Shown in pieces: positions 1-5,978 of a stretch of DNA of 7,178 bases. Every line of letters begins with the position of its first letter. The first letter of the stretch is position 1. The stretch comes from Gammaproteobacteria bacterium. GTDB lineage: Bacteria > Pseudomonadota > Gammaproteobacteria > Pseudomonadales > Pseudohongiellaceae. The stretch covers positions 16,940 to 24,117 of the forward strand of contig PAWK01000008.1 in assembly GCA_002714195.1 (NCBI GenBank), given 5' to 3'. Below the pieces are notes generated by a model. The model had not been told where the DNA came from. It saw only the letters and a list, made by a program, of their open reading frames with translations, and searched no databases. The translations under genes were made by a program, and so were the position numbers.

Positions 1-365
1 GGGGAATATACAATCATCTGTTCTTCCGGTATTTGATTGATCCTCGCGGCTGTCCTAAGCTGCCGCGTTTCAGAGGAGAGATTCAATAACCCGGAACTCG
101 TAGTCTGATAAAGATCTCCAGCAAATAAATAATCTCCCGAAGCATCGCTATAAAGTAATTCCCCAGAATTCAATTCTACTTCATAAATCTGAGGCATCGG
201 GGTTGATTTAATTGCAACTATTTCTAGTTGACCTTGTGAAGGCTGCTCAATGGAACGCTTAAGTTTATCCACAAGGCTTTGCGGGCTTTCAAAGTTTTGC
301 GAAAATCCTTGCGTAGAGAAAAAACCAAAAACAATTAGTTGCAGCAGAAACAGCTTGGTTTTCAT
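1..365 (-). CDS. dsbC: Thiol:disulfide interchange protein DsbC, N-terminal part (cut by left edge)
   Basis: DsbC is a homodimeric periplasmic protein that reshuffles wrong disulfide bonds and is kept reduced by DsbD. Reading from the ATG at 363-365 gives 121 complete codons before the window ends. Residues 1-22 look like a Sec signal peptide: Lys2 and Lys4, then a Leu/Phe/Ile-rich core, with likely cleavage near GFS-Q. Residues about 26-121 match the DsbC dimerisation domain, with the family signatures PMPQIYEVELNSGELLYSD (56-74) and ASGDYLFAGDLYQ (75-87). The thioredoxin-like domain with the CxxC active site would lie outside the window, so it cannot be checked. A good ribosome site (CAGGAGA, 6 nt spacing) supports the start. 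The gene follows rplS by 90 nt on the same strand. It could be DsbG-like, but the N-terminal signatures favour DsbC. Confidence 0.93.
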   Translation of the reverse strand, partial: MKTKLFLLQLIVFGFFSTQGFSQNFESPQSLVDKLKRSIEQPSQGQLEIVAIKSTPMPQIYEVELNSGELLYSDASGDYLFAGDLYQTTSSGLLNLSSETRQLRTAARINQIPEEQMIVYS

Positions 366-371
366 ATGGCA

Positions 372-378
372 TCTCCTG
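372..378 (-). promoter_or_regulatory. Ribosome binding site of dsbC
   Basis: On the minus strand CAGGAGA stands 6 nt before the dsbC ATG. It is among the strongest Shine-Dalgarno matches in the window, and it fixes the start ahead of the signal peptide. Confidence 0.8.
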
Positions 379-404
379 AGTCAAACCCTGAAGTTAGATC
401 TAAA

Positions 405-410
405 ATAATA
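405..410 (-). promoter_or_regulatory. Possible -10 element for dsbC
   Basis: TATTAT on the minus strand matches 5 of 6 bases of the sigma-70 -10 box and would start a transcript about 30 nt before the dsbC ATG. No convincing -35 lies 16-18 nt upstream; a TTGACC lies 22 nt upstream, which is too far. dsbC may equally be read through from rplS. Confidence 0.25.
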
Positions 411-419
411 CACTAATCC

Positions 420-439
420 TTTGATCGACCGCGGTCAAA
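420..439. repeat. Inverted repeat with a perfect 10-bp GC-rich palindrome between rplS and dsbC
   Basis: Positions 427-436 (GACCGCGGTC) form a perfect palindrome inside a larger 8-4-8 dyad, with TTTGATCG (420-427) facing CGGTCAAA (432-439). The minus-strand transcript forms this stem with one C-A mismatch, and the plus-strand RNA with one G-U pair. No T-run follows directly on either strand, so it is not a standard intrinsic terminator. It could be an operator, a weak processing site or a partial transcription barrier at the end of the ribosomal operon. Confidence 0.45.
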
Positions 440-455
440 CAGTAATACCTCAATA

Positions 456-827
456 TTAGCTAGCGTCGGACTTTTTTTCGAGCTTCTCACTAATTCGGGC
501 TGCTCGGCCTGCTAATTCCCGTAGGTAATACAATTTAGCTTGACGGACATCACCGCGCCTCTTGAGCTTTAGACTATCTACAGCAGAACTATAGGTCTGA
601 AAAGTTCTTTCCACACCCACTCCATGCGAAATTTTTCGAACTGTAAAAGAGGAGTTTAAACCTCGATTGCGCTTTCCAATAACTACCCCCTCAAAAGCTT
701 GAAGTCTCTCACGATCTCCCTCTTTAATTTTTACCTGCACTACGACGGAATCGCCCGGGCCAAATTCAGGCAATTCTTTACCCATCTGGTCCTTTTCAAT
801 TTGTTGGATAATTTTATTCTTGTTCAT
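456..827 (-). CDS. rplS: 50S ribosomal protein L19
   Basis: L19 is a large-subunit protein at the interface with the 30S subunit, where it helps form an intersubunit bridge. The 123-residue product is collinear with gammaproteobacterial L19 and a few residues longer than usual because of a Lys/Ser-rich tail (EKKSDAS). Clear family blocks are the start ([11 protein letters not shown], 4-14), [20 protein letters not shown] (22-41), [20 protein letters not shown] (42-61), [19 protein letters not shown] (62-80) and [20 protein letters not shown] (91-110). The ATG has a GGGAG ribosome site 7 nt upstream. It is the last gene of the rpsP-rimM-trmD-rplS group, 74 nt after trmD, with no obvious promoter or terminator in that gap. 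Confidence 0.98.
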   Translation of the reverse strand: MNKNKIIQQIEKDQMGKELPEFGPGDSVVVQVKIKEGDRERLQAFEGVVIGKRNRGLNSSFTVRKISHGVGVERTFQTYSSAVDSLKLKRRGDVRQAKLYYLRELAGRAARISEKLEKKSDAS

Positions 828-901
828 GCTGCCACTCCCAAATTTTTACGTTTCTACCACACCTACTCTATTCACAGAACCTAAACATTCATTTCAATAT
901 T

Positions 902-1618
902 TTATTCTTTCTGATCCAAAATTTCCTTGGAGATCAATTCTGGCCTTTTTTCCCTGGTCGCAACTAAGCTTTGCTGTAGCCTCCACTCTCGAATTGCCTC
1001 ATGATCACCGCTTAATAGAACATTTGGTACATCTTGATTGTTAAATACTTGCGGCTTCGTATACTCGGGCCAATGCAACAACCCATTACTGAAACTATCT
1101 TCATTTACCGAATCCTTATCACCAACCGCTCCAGGCTGAAGGCGTGTTACGGTATCAATTAGAGTCATAGCCGCCAGCTCGCCGCCACTCAATACAAAAT
1201 TGCCAACCGACCATTCCTCATCAACTTCTTGATCAATCACTCTTTGATCAATACCTTGGTATCTTCCACAAAGTAATATGATACTTTCCCTAGATGCAAG
1301 CTCGAACACACCAGCCTGATCTAAAACTCTACCTTGGGGCGACAAATAGGCCACTTTCGCCTCAGAACCCCTTCCCTTGTCTCTTAGTCCTTTCCTCGCG
1401 GCATTTATAGCTGCTACCAAAGGCCCGGTCTTCATAAGCATCCCGGGACCACCACCATAAGGCTTATCATCAACTGTTCTATGTCTGTCTGTAGCAAACT
1501 CCCTTGGATTAAAATAGTCTAGCTCAATTAATCCTTGCTTCCCTGCTTTGCTGGTAATTCCAAAATCAGTTATCGCAGAAAACATTTCCGGGAATAGGGT
1601 GACTATATTAATATGCAC
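902..1618 (-). CDS. trmD: tRNA (guanine-N1)-methyltransferase TrmD, GTG start
   Basis: TrmD transfers a methyl group from S-adenosylmethionine to N1 of G37, next to the anticodon in tRNAs reading CUN, CCN and CGG codons, which prevents +1 frameshifting. It is a SPOUT-family homodimer with a trefoil-knot SAM site. From the GTG start the protein has 238 residues. Visible blocks are [18 protein letters not shown] (3-20), [19 protein letters not shown] (44-62), YLSPQGR (91-97), [13 protein letters not shown] (115-127) and [20 protein letters not shown] (134-153). By alignment with E. coli, Arg154 corresponds to Arg159 here and the catalytic-base Asp169 to Asp174 in NEDSF. The frame stays open upstream to an ATG at 1678 that would overlap rimM by 25 nt, but the GTG at 1618 has a strong ribosome site and matches the family start. 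The C-terminus is somewhat shorter than in E. coli. Confidence 0.97.
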   Translation of the reverse strand: MHINIVTLFPEMFSAITDFGITSKAGKQGLIELDYFNPREFATDRHRTVDDKPYGGGPGMLMKTGPLVAAINAARKGLRDKGRGSEAKVAYLSPQGRVLDQAGVFELASRESIILLCGRYQGIDQRVIDQEVDEEWSVGNFVLSGGELAAMTLIDTVTRLQPGAVGDKDSVNEDSFSNGLLHWPEYTKPQVFNNQDVPNVLLSGDHEAIREWRLQQSLVATREKRPELISKEILDQKE

Positions 1619-1623
1619 AATTT

Positions 1624-1630
1624 CACCTCT
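1624..1630 (-). promoter_or_regulatory. Ribosome binding site that sets the trmD GTG start
   Basis: AGAGGTG on the minus strand lies 5 nt before the GTG at 1618. It decides the start in favour of [13 protein letters not shown] and against the upstream in-frame ATG at 1678, whose extra 20 residues resemble nothing in the TrmD family. Confidence 0.8.
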
Positions 1631-1653
1631 AAAAATCTCTGCTAAACCACGCT

Positions 1654-2199
1654 CTAATCCAGAAAGTCGGCACCCCAATCTACTTCGATTTTCTTCGACG
1701 GTATATCAACTTTTTTTACTACCGATCCTTTAATGTAAGGTATTAACCTTTCTCTTCGATCCAAACTTTGATCGGAAGGTTTAACTACTAACACATCATT
1801 TGCACCCGTCTCGATTAAATGTGCAACTTGTCCTAAATTATGTCCCTCCAAATTTATGACCTCAAGAGCCTCCAGTTCATGCCAGTAAAATTCTTCCTCC
1901 GACAACACGGGCAATCGATGTCTTTCCACGCTCACTTCTCTTCCAACTAGCTTTTGTGAGACCTCAGGGTCATCATATCCAAGAAAGTGAACTTTTATCC
2001 CGTTCTGCTGCTTTTTAAACTCATCGATTTGTAATAACTCGGTACGATCCCCAAGTTTCACCATAAATTTAGAATATTTAAGGATATTCGCAGGAGGAGA
2101 CGTAAAGGAACTTAGTTTAAGCCAGCCTTTAATTCCATAGACTCTACCTATTTGTCCCAACACTATCTTCTTCGATTTTGCTAGAGAGCTATCCGTCAT
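1654..2199 (-). CDS. rimM: 16S rRNA processing / 30S maturation factor RimM
   Basis: RimM binds the 30S head, including ribosomal protein S19, and helps late assembly and 16S rRNA processing. From the chosen ATG the product has 181 residues, normal for the family. The N-terminal RimM beta-barrel begins with [20 protein letters not shown] (11-30) followed by [10 protein letters not shown]. The second half is a PRC-barrel-like domain starting at [13 protein letters not shown] (102-114), with TGANDVLVV (131-139) and the conserved LIPYI (152-156). The frame is open to an ATG at 2253, which would overlap rpsP by 35 nt and add 18 residues not typical of RimM, so I prefer 2199. No clear Shine-Dalgarno precedes either start. 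The chosen ATG lies 19 nt after the rpsP stop, so translation may be coupled or deliberately weak. A TTG five codons earlier is another possible start. Confidence 0.93.
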   Translation of the reverse strand: MTDSSLAKSKKIVLGQIGRVYGIKGWLKLSSFTSPPANILKYSKFMVKLGDRTELLQIDEFKKQQNGIKVHFLGYDDPEVSQKLVGREVSVERHRLPVLSEEEFYWHELEALEVINLEGHNLGQVAHLIETGANDVLVVKPSDQSLDRRERLIPYIKGSVVKKVDIPSKKIEVDWGADFLD

Positions 2200-2218
2200 A
2201 GCCGCATAGTGCAAATTT

Positions 2219-2482
2219 CTAGGATTCGGCCGCCGCCACAGAGGCTTGAACATCGTTTACAAGCGCAGCAACTCTGGGGCTAACCTGCGCACCTTGGGAT
2301 CGCCAGTAGGCCATGCGATCCAAGTCGAGTCTAAGTTTTTCTTCCTTACCGCGTGCCACAGGATTAAAGAATCCAATGCGCTCGATAAATCTTCCATCGC
2401 GCGACCTACGACTATCACTCACTGTAATGTGGTAAAACGGCTTCTTTTTTGCCCCACCACGAGATAATCGGATCGTAACCAT
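2219..2482 (-). CDS. rpsP: 30S ribosomal protein S16
   Basis: S16 is a small-subunit body protein needed for proper 30S assembly. The 87-residue product opens with the signature [19 protein letters not shown] (1-19), followed by [20 protein letters not shown] (21-40) and PVARG (41-45), then [17 protein letters not shown] (55-71). The length is close to the usual 80-90. The frame runs 4 codons further to a TTG at 2494, but the family start and normal codon choice point to the ATG at 2482. The ribosome site is modest (GGTA, 6 nt before the ATG). It is the first gene of the rpsP-rimM-trmD-rplS group, with a candidate promoter and leader hairpin immediately upstream. Confidence 0.98.
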   Translation of the reverse strand: MVTIRLSRGGAKKKPFYHITVSDSRRSRDGRFIERIGFFNPVARGKEEKLRLDLDRMAYWRSQGAQVSPRVAALVNDVQASVAAAES

Positions 2483-2520
2483 ATCTTTTACCAATATTTA
2501 GTTTTAAAAGTTAATTTCTC

Positions 2521-2553
2521 GATTCAAAGCCAGCTTTAGGGCGACCTCGAATC
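2521..2553 (-). promoter_or_regulatory. Leader RNA hairpin upstream of rpsP
   Basis: Read on the minus strand, GATTCGAGGTCG (2553-2542) can pair along its full 12 nt with TGGCTTTGAATC (2532-2521) around a 9-nt loop. Four of the 12 pairs are G-U or U-G, so the structure exists only in the minus-strand RNA; on the plus strand those pairs become A-C mismatches. It lies between the candidate promoter and the rpsP ribosome site, at or very near the predicted transcript 5' end. It could protect the 5' end, or be a ribosomal-protein or growth-control element. No T-run follows, so it is not an intrinsic terminator. The pairing is seen; any function is inferred. Confidence 0.45.
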
Positions 2554-2557
2554 AGCC

Positions 2558-2587
2558 ATAGTCAAAAAGGCCGGTATTCTATGTCAA
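2558..2587 (-). promoter_or_regulatory. Candidate sigma-70 promoter of the rpsP operon
   Basis: On the minus strand a perfect -35 box TTGACA (2587-2582) is followed after 18 nt by GACTAT (2563-2558), which keeps the key A, A and T of the -10 box. Transcription would begin near 2551, about 70 nt before the rpsP ATG. The stretch after the -10 (GGCTGATTCGAGG) is fairly GC-rich, as is common in growth-rate-controlled ribosomal promoters. Of the intergenic region 2483-2692, this and the hairpin are the only strong signals. Confidence 0.5.
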
Positions 2588-2692
2588 TTGGTGCTCTAAT
2601 GGAAGCAGACATCCAGTCTATTTGTCTGATTTATAGCTAATTTTCTCGATCTCTAATGTCGTTAATAGAGAGTGAATTTTGCTGATTCTTCT

Positions 2693-4087
2693 TTAAAACC
2701 GCGGAAATTTCCCTTTAGAGAATGGCGGCATGCCTTGACCACCCTGTCCTTGCATTCCACCGAGACCTCTCATCATATTTGCAAGTTTACCCCCTTTCAT
2801 CTTTTTCATTACGCGTTGCATCTGCTTATGCTGCTTAAGCAATCGATTCAAGTCTTGAATCCGGGTCCCTGAACCCGAAGTAATTCGCTTCTTTCTTGAC
2901 CCATTTAGCAAATCCGGATTTGTTCTTTCCTTTAGAGTCATTGAGTTAATAATGGCTTCCATTTGTCTGAAATGTGAATCATCCACCAAGCTGGAGGCAC
3001 CCGGAGGTAAAGAACCCATTCCAGGCATCTTATCCATAATAGTCGATACACCCCCCATGCTTTGCATCTGATTTAACTGTTCTTTGAAGTCCTCTAAATC
3101 AAACCCTTTACCTTTTTTTATTTTCCTCGCAAGCTTCTCTGATTTTTGCTTATCTAACTTTTTCTCAGCTTCTTCTATCAAAGACAGTATGTCGCCCATG
3201 CCCAGAATGCGCGAGGCAATGCGTTCCGGGTGGAAAGGTTCTAGGGCATCTGCTTTTTCCCCAACTCCCATAAATTTAATGGGCTTACCTGTTATATGTC
3301 TAACCGACAGTGCCGCACCGCCTCTCGCGTCTCCATCTACCTTTGTTAGCACCACACCCGTGAGAGGCAATACATCGTCAAAAGCTTTTGCAGTAAGCGC
3401 CGCATCTTGACCAGTCATTGCATCAACTACAAAGAGGGTCTCAACCGGATTCAATTCCGCATGAAGAGCCTGAATCTCGGCCATCATCTCTTCATCTACA
3501 CCCAATCTACCTGCTGTATCAACAATCAGGACATCAACAAATTTACGCTTCGCGTCAGAGAGAGCCTCGCGAACGATGTCAATTGGTAACTGATTTTCAC
3601 CACTCTCAAAAACACCAACGCCTAAATCAAGCGCCAGGGCAGTTAATTGCTGGATAGCGGCTGGACGATATGTATCTGCGCTGACTACTAAGACGGACTT
3701 TTTTTCCTCTTCCTTTAAAAGTCTAGCGAGTTTTGCAACGCTTGTAGTCTTCCCAGCACCCTGAAGACCCGCTACTAGGATTACCGCGGGAGGGACCACT
3801 CTCAGATCCAGACTTTCATTCTCCGAACCCATCGTGCTTTGTAACTCCGACTGCACTAGCTTTACGAAAGCTTGTCCTGGAGTCAGACTTTTAGCTACCT
3901 CCTGGCCAACCGCCCTTAATCGGACCCGCTCCACAAAATCCTTGACAACCGACAACGCAACATCTGCCTCTAAAAGAGCTCTACGGACATCTCGGAGCGC
4001 TTCTTGAATATTGCTTTCTGTAATAGTAGATTTCCCGGTCAGCGACCGGAGCGTTCCAGAGAGACGCTCACTTAAACTATCAAACAT
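2693..4087 (-). CDS. ffh: Signal recognition particle GTPase Ffh
   Basis: Ffh is the protein part of the bacterial signal recognition particle. With 4.5S RNA it binds hydrophobic signal sequences on ribosomes and delivers them to FtsY at the inner membrane. The 464-residue product has the full N-G-M layout. The helical N domain spans about 1-90 (ALRDVRRALLEADVAL at 30-45). The G domain carries the P-loop GLQGAGKTT (107-115), DTYRPAA (138-144), DTAGR (190-194) and TKVDGDARGG (248-257). The M domain from about 300 has a Met-rich finger loop (MDKMPGMG, 351-358) and the RNA-binding SGSG motif (404-407). It ends in a Gly/Met/Lys-rich tail. The ATG has a TAGAG ribosome site 7 nt upstream. It sits 210 nt upstream of rpsP on the same strand, and that gap holds no convincing terminator. 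Confidence 0.98.
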   Translation of the reverse strand: MFDSLSERLSGTLRSLTGKSTITESNIQEALRDVRRALLEADVALSVVKDFVERVRLRAVGQEVAKSLTPGQAFVKLVQSELQSTMGSENESLDLRVVPPAVILVAGLQGAGKTTSVAKLARLLKEEEKKSVLVVSADTYRPAAIQQLTALALDLGVGVFESGENQLPIDIVREALSDAKRKFVDVLIVDTAGRLGVDEEMMAEIQALHAELNPVETLFVVDAMTGQDAALTAKAFDDVLPLTGVVLTKVDGDARGGAALSVRHITGKPIKFMGVGEKADALEPFHPERIASRILGMGDILSLIEEAEKKLDKQKSEKLARKIKKGKGFDLEDFKEQLNQMQSMGGVSTIMDKMPGMGSLPPGASSLVDDSHFRQMEAIINSMTLKERTNPDLLNGSRKKRITSGSGTRIQDLNRLLKQHKQMQRVMKKMKGGKLANMMRGLGGMQGQGGQGMPPFSKGKFPRF

Positions 4088-4118
4088 ATTTAAACTCTAG
4101 TTGCTCAAAACTTGGCAT

Positions 4119-4124
4119 AGTATA
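4119..4124 (-). promoter_or_regulatory. Possible -10 box of ffh
   Basis: TATACT on the minus strand matches 5 of 6 bases of the -10 consensus and would give an ffh leader of roughly 25 nt. I find no good -35 at the normal spacing. It lies in the divergent gap between ffh and the plus-strand membrane gene. Confidence 0.3.
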
Positions 4125-4254
4125 GACAAGAGCAATGTCCGGTACCATTAGTGATCACGCAAATTTAGAACATGCAAGACAACAACGTATCTCGAGTAAA
4201 AAGGACTTCACCCAAGATAGACTATATGCGACACTTTCCATCTGCTGCCTATTT

Positions 4255-4259
4255 GGTGA
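4255..4259 (+). promoter_or_regulatory. Ribosome binding site supporting the internal start of the ypjD-like gene
   Basis: GGTGA lies 4 nt before the ATG at 4264. The upstream ATG at 4135 has only an AGAG placed 2 nt away, too close to work well. This favours the shorter, family-length protein. Confidence 0.55.
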
Positions 4260-4263
4260 ATTA

Positions 4264-5061
4264 ATGCAAATTACCGTTACATCAGGATTTCTAGCGATTT
4301 CATTTTATTTGATGGCTTTGATTGTTCAAGGTTTAACGGTCATTTCGAACAAAGACAGAAATAGTAAAGTTTTCTTATTCGGCGCATTAGCCGTCGTCTT
4401 CCATGGGTTCAGCGTTTATGGCGTTATTCGCACAAACGATGGATATCAATTTGGATTTTTCGAAATATCTACACTGATAGCTTTCTCTATTTCCTCTTTA
4501 GTATTAGTTAGTAGTATACGCAAACCTCTTGAAAACTTATTCCTGTGCTTATTTCCCTTGGCCATGATAGCTATTGTCACATCATTTATATTACCAAGCG
4601 CTTTTCCCGCTACCGATCTAAATGTTGGTTTGGCTACACATGTTTTAACGTCAGTATTAGCATATAGCTTTATAACGATAGCTGCGCTTCAAGCAACTTT
4701 TCTTGCCTTTCAAAACCGTCAACTAAAAAATCATGTTACGGGCGGGGTAATTACCAAGTTTCCACCGCTTCAGGACATGGAATTGTTTCTGTTTGAATTA
4801 CTATGGGTTGGTCAATTACTGCTAAGCTTTGGAATACTGGCGGGATTTTTATTTATAGACGATATTTGGGGTCGAGATGGCGTCATCCATAAAACTTTTT
4901 TCTCGATGCTTGCGTGGGTCGTTTTTGCTACCCTACTCTGGGGACGCCATTATATAGGGTGGCGGGGTACTTCCGCGATTCGTTGGACTCTTATTGGTTT
5001 TGCTTTTCTGCTTATCGGCTTTTATGGATCTAAATTCGCGCTTGAATTTCTTCTGAGTTAG
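4264..5061 (+). CDS. ypjD: YpjD-like integral membrane protein of the cytochrome c assembly (CcsA/CcmC-like) superfamily
   Basis: From the ATG at 4264 the product has 265 residues, the usual YpjD length. It has about eight hydrophobic segments, at roughly 5-25, 36-54, 66-84, 92-110, 122-148, 174-197, 210-227 and 240-260. Family-like blocks are NVGLATHVLTSVLAYSFITI (120-139), FPPLQDMELFLFELLWVGQL (166-185) and HKTFFSMLAWVVFATLLWGR (209-228), followed by HYIGWRGTSAIRW. His126, His209 and His229 are candidate heme-contacting residues by analogy with CcsA/CcmC. The precise role of YpjD is not firmly established, and no other cytochrome c maturation gene is nearby. Its position divergent from ffh matches E. 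coli and Pseudomonas-type order. The frame is open back to an ATG at 4135, which would add 43 mostly polar residues of no recognised type; I treat that as untranslated, with moderate certainty. It converges on the phosphopantetheinyl transferase with a 29-nt gap. Confidence 0.85.
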   Translation: MQITVTSGFLAISFYLMALIVQGLTVISNKDRNSKVFLFGALAVVFHGFSVYGVIRTNDGYQFGFFEISTLIAFSISSLVLVSSIRKPLENLFLCLFPLAMIAIVTSFILPSAFPATDLNVGLATHVLTSVLAYSFITIAALQATFLAFQNRQLKNHVTGGVITKFPPLQDMELFLFELLWVGQLLLSFGILAGFLFIDDIWGRDGVIHKTFFSMLAWVVFATLLWGRHYIGWRGTSAIRWTLIGFAFLLIGFYGSKFALEFLLS

Positions 5062-5090
5062 TCAGTAGATCTTCTCGTGTAGGATCAATA

Positions 5091-5855
5091 TTAAAAGCTG
5101 CGAATGATTTGAGTCTCTTCCAGCACGACTTCATCTAAAGATATAAGTATATGAGATTCAATTTGGGTAATCCTGGTATCCAAACTTCTTATTGCAAGGG
5201 CCAGCGCATAAGGTCCTGATGTTTCAATCTGCCATGACTGCCACTCCGCAGAGCAATGCGTTGCAAGGTCGAAACGCATATCTATTTGACCTGAAGCTGG
5301 GAAAGCAAACTTGATCTGTGAAAGATGTCCTGCCAGGCCAACTCCATAAGCTTTCAGTACAGATTCTTTCAGCGTCCATAGCTCATAAAATCTCCTAACC
5401 TGTAATGACTTCGGTAAATTACAAAGATCTTGAAACTCTTGTTGAGAAAAGTAACGTTTAGCAATCTTTAGTATCGCTCTGCTTTCTTCCGCAAATTCTA
5501 GGTCTACACCCAACTCTCTAATTCTAGATACCGCTATAACCAGACGATCATGAGAATGCGAGACGTTAAAAAACAAAGACGGTTTATTACTTGGACTTAG
5601 GAAAAGCTTGCCGCGCTTATCAGAATGGAATTTAAAAGTTGAGGGCTCACAATTAATGTACTTAGATAGGATCAACTTTAAAAGAATTCGCCCCAATACA
5701 AAATGCTCTCGCTGTCGACGAGACTGATAAAGAGACATTCGGTCAATTTCCTCTGAACTAAGCCAATCAGCATATTTTTTATAAACTAGGCACAGATCAA
5801 ATTTTTCCAAACCAGCGAACCACAAATGGACTTGAGATTTTTCCAATTGCTTCAT
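5091..5855 (-). CDS. Sfp-type 4'-phosphopantetheinyl transferase
   Basis: The enzyme moves the 4'-phosphopantetheine arm of coenzyme A onto a serine of acyl-, peptidyl- or aryl-carrier proteins, using Mg2+. The 254 residues match the two-half Sfp fold. FNVSHSHDRLVIAVS (96-110) is the substrate-contact motif. GVDLE (116-120) supplies the metal ligands Asp118 and Glu120. RYFSQQE (134-140) follows, and FYELWTLKESVLKAYGVGL (156-174) holds Glu164 and Lys168. FHSDKRGKLFL (76-86) is the usual lead-in to the first motif. All catalytic residues look intact, so it should be active. The size is typical of Sfp/EntD types and twice that of AcpS. No synthase or carrier gene is adjacent, so the target is unknown: fatty-acid ACP or a specialised pathway encoded elsewhere are both possible. 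The start has only a weak AAAGG ribosome site 9 nt upstream. The C-terminal 30 residues are not diagnostic. Confidence 0.92.
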   Translation of the reverse strand: MKQLEKSQVHLWFAGLEKFDLCLVYKKYADWLSSEEIDRMSLYQSRRQREHFVLGRILLKLILSKYINCEPSTFKFHSDKRGKLFLSPSNKPSLFFNVSHSHDRLVIAVSRIRELGVDLEFAEESRAILKIAKRYFSQQEFQDLCNLPKSLQVRRFYELWTLKESVLKAYGVGLAGHLSQIKFAFPASGQIDMRFDLATHCSAEWQSWQIETSGPYALALAIRSLDTRITQIESHILISLDEVVLEETQIIRSF

Positions 5856-5863
5856 CTTTAGTA

Positions 5864-5881
5864 ACCTTTTACCTTAAAGGT
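5864..5881 (-). promoter_or_regulatory. Small inverted repeat covering the phosphopantetheinyl transferase ribosome site
   Basis: On the minus strand ACCTTT and AAAGGT form a perfect 6-bp stem around a 6-nt loop. The second arm contains the AAAGG that is the only ribosome-site candidate for the gene at 5855, so folding would hide it. With only A, T and two G-C pairs the stem is weak; any control role is speculative. Confidence 0.35.
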
Positions 5882-5911
5882 GCAGTAAGTTAAATTGGTG
5901 GCAAAACGATG

Positions 5912-5917
5912 AATATA
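5912..5917 (-). promoter_or_regulatory. Possible -10 box of the phosphopantetheinyl transferase gene
   Basis: TATATT on the minus strand matches 5 of 6 bases of the -10 consensus, with a poor -35 (GCGCCA) 17 nt upstream. It would give a leader of about 50 nt. The 123-nt gap between oxyR and this gene has no clear terminator, so read-through from oxyR is also possible. Confidence 0.25.
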
Positions 5918-5978
5918 AGCACCTCGAATTGCTATGGCGCGGGAATAATTACTTTACCGACAAATAAAACGAGATCCA

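Noticed and set aside
699..1044. Plus-strand open frames of 61 and 74 codons opposite rplS and trmD
   Set aside because: They run antisense to confidently identified ribosomal-operon genes and resemble no known family.
1619..1678. Upstream in-frame ATG giving a 258-residue TrmD
   Set aside because: The extra 20 residues do not resemble TrmD, the start overlaps rimM, and a strong ribosome site sits before the GTG at 1618.
1548..1733. Plus-strand 61-codon frame opposite trmD and rimM
   Set aside because: Shadow frame of trmD/rimM with no recognisable protein character.
2246..2467. Plus-strand 73-codon frame opposite rpsP
   Set aside because: Almost wholly antisense to rpsP, a fully convincing S16 gene; no family resemblance.
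2650..2671. TCTCTA/TAGAGA inverted repeat after ffh, considered as the ffh terminator
   Set aside because: Only a 6-bp AT-rich stem with a 10-nt loop and no T-run on the minus strand, so it does not fit an intrinsic terminator.
2672..3657. Plus-strand frames of 60-108 codons opposite ffh
   Set aside because: All lie antisense to the intact, motif-complete ffh gene; typical shadow frames.
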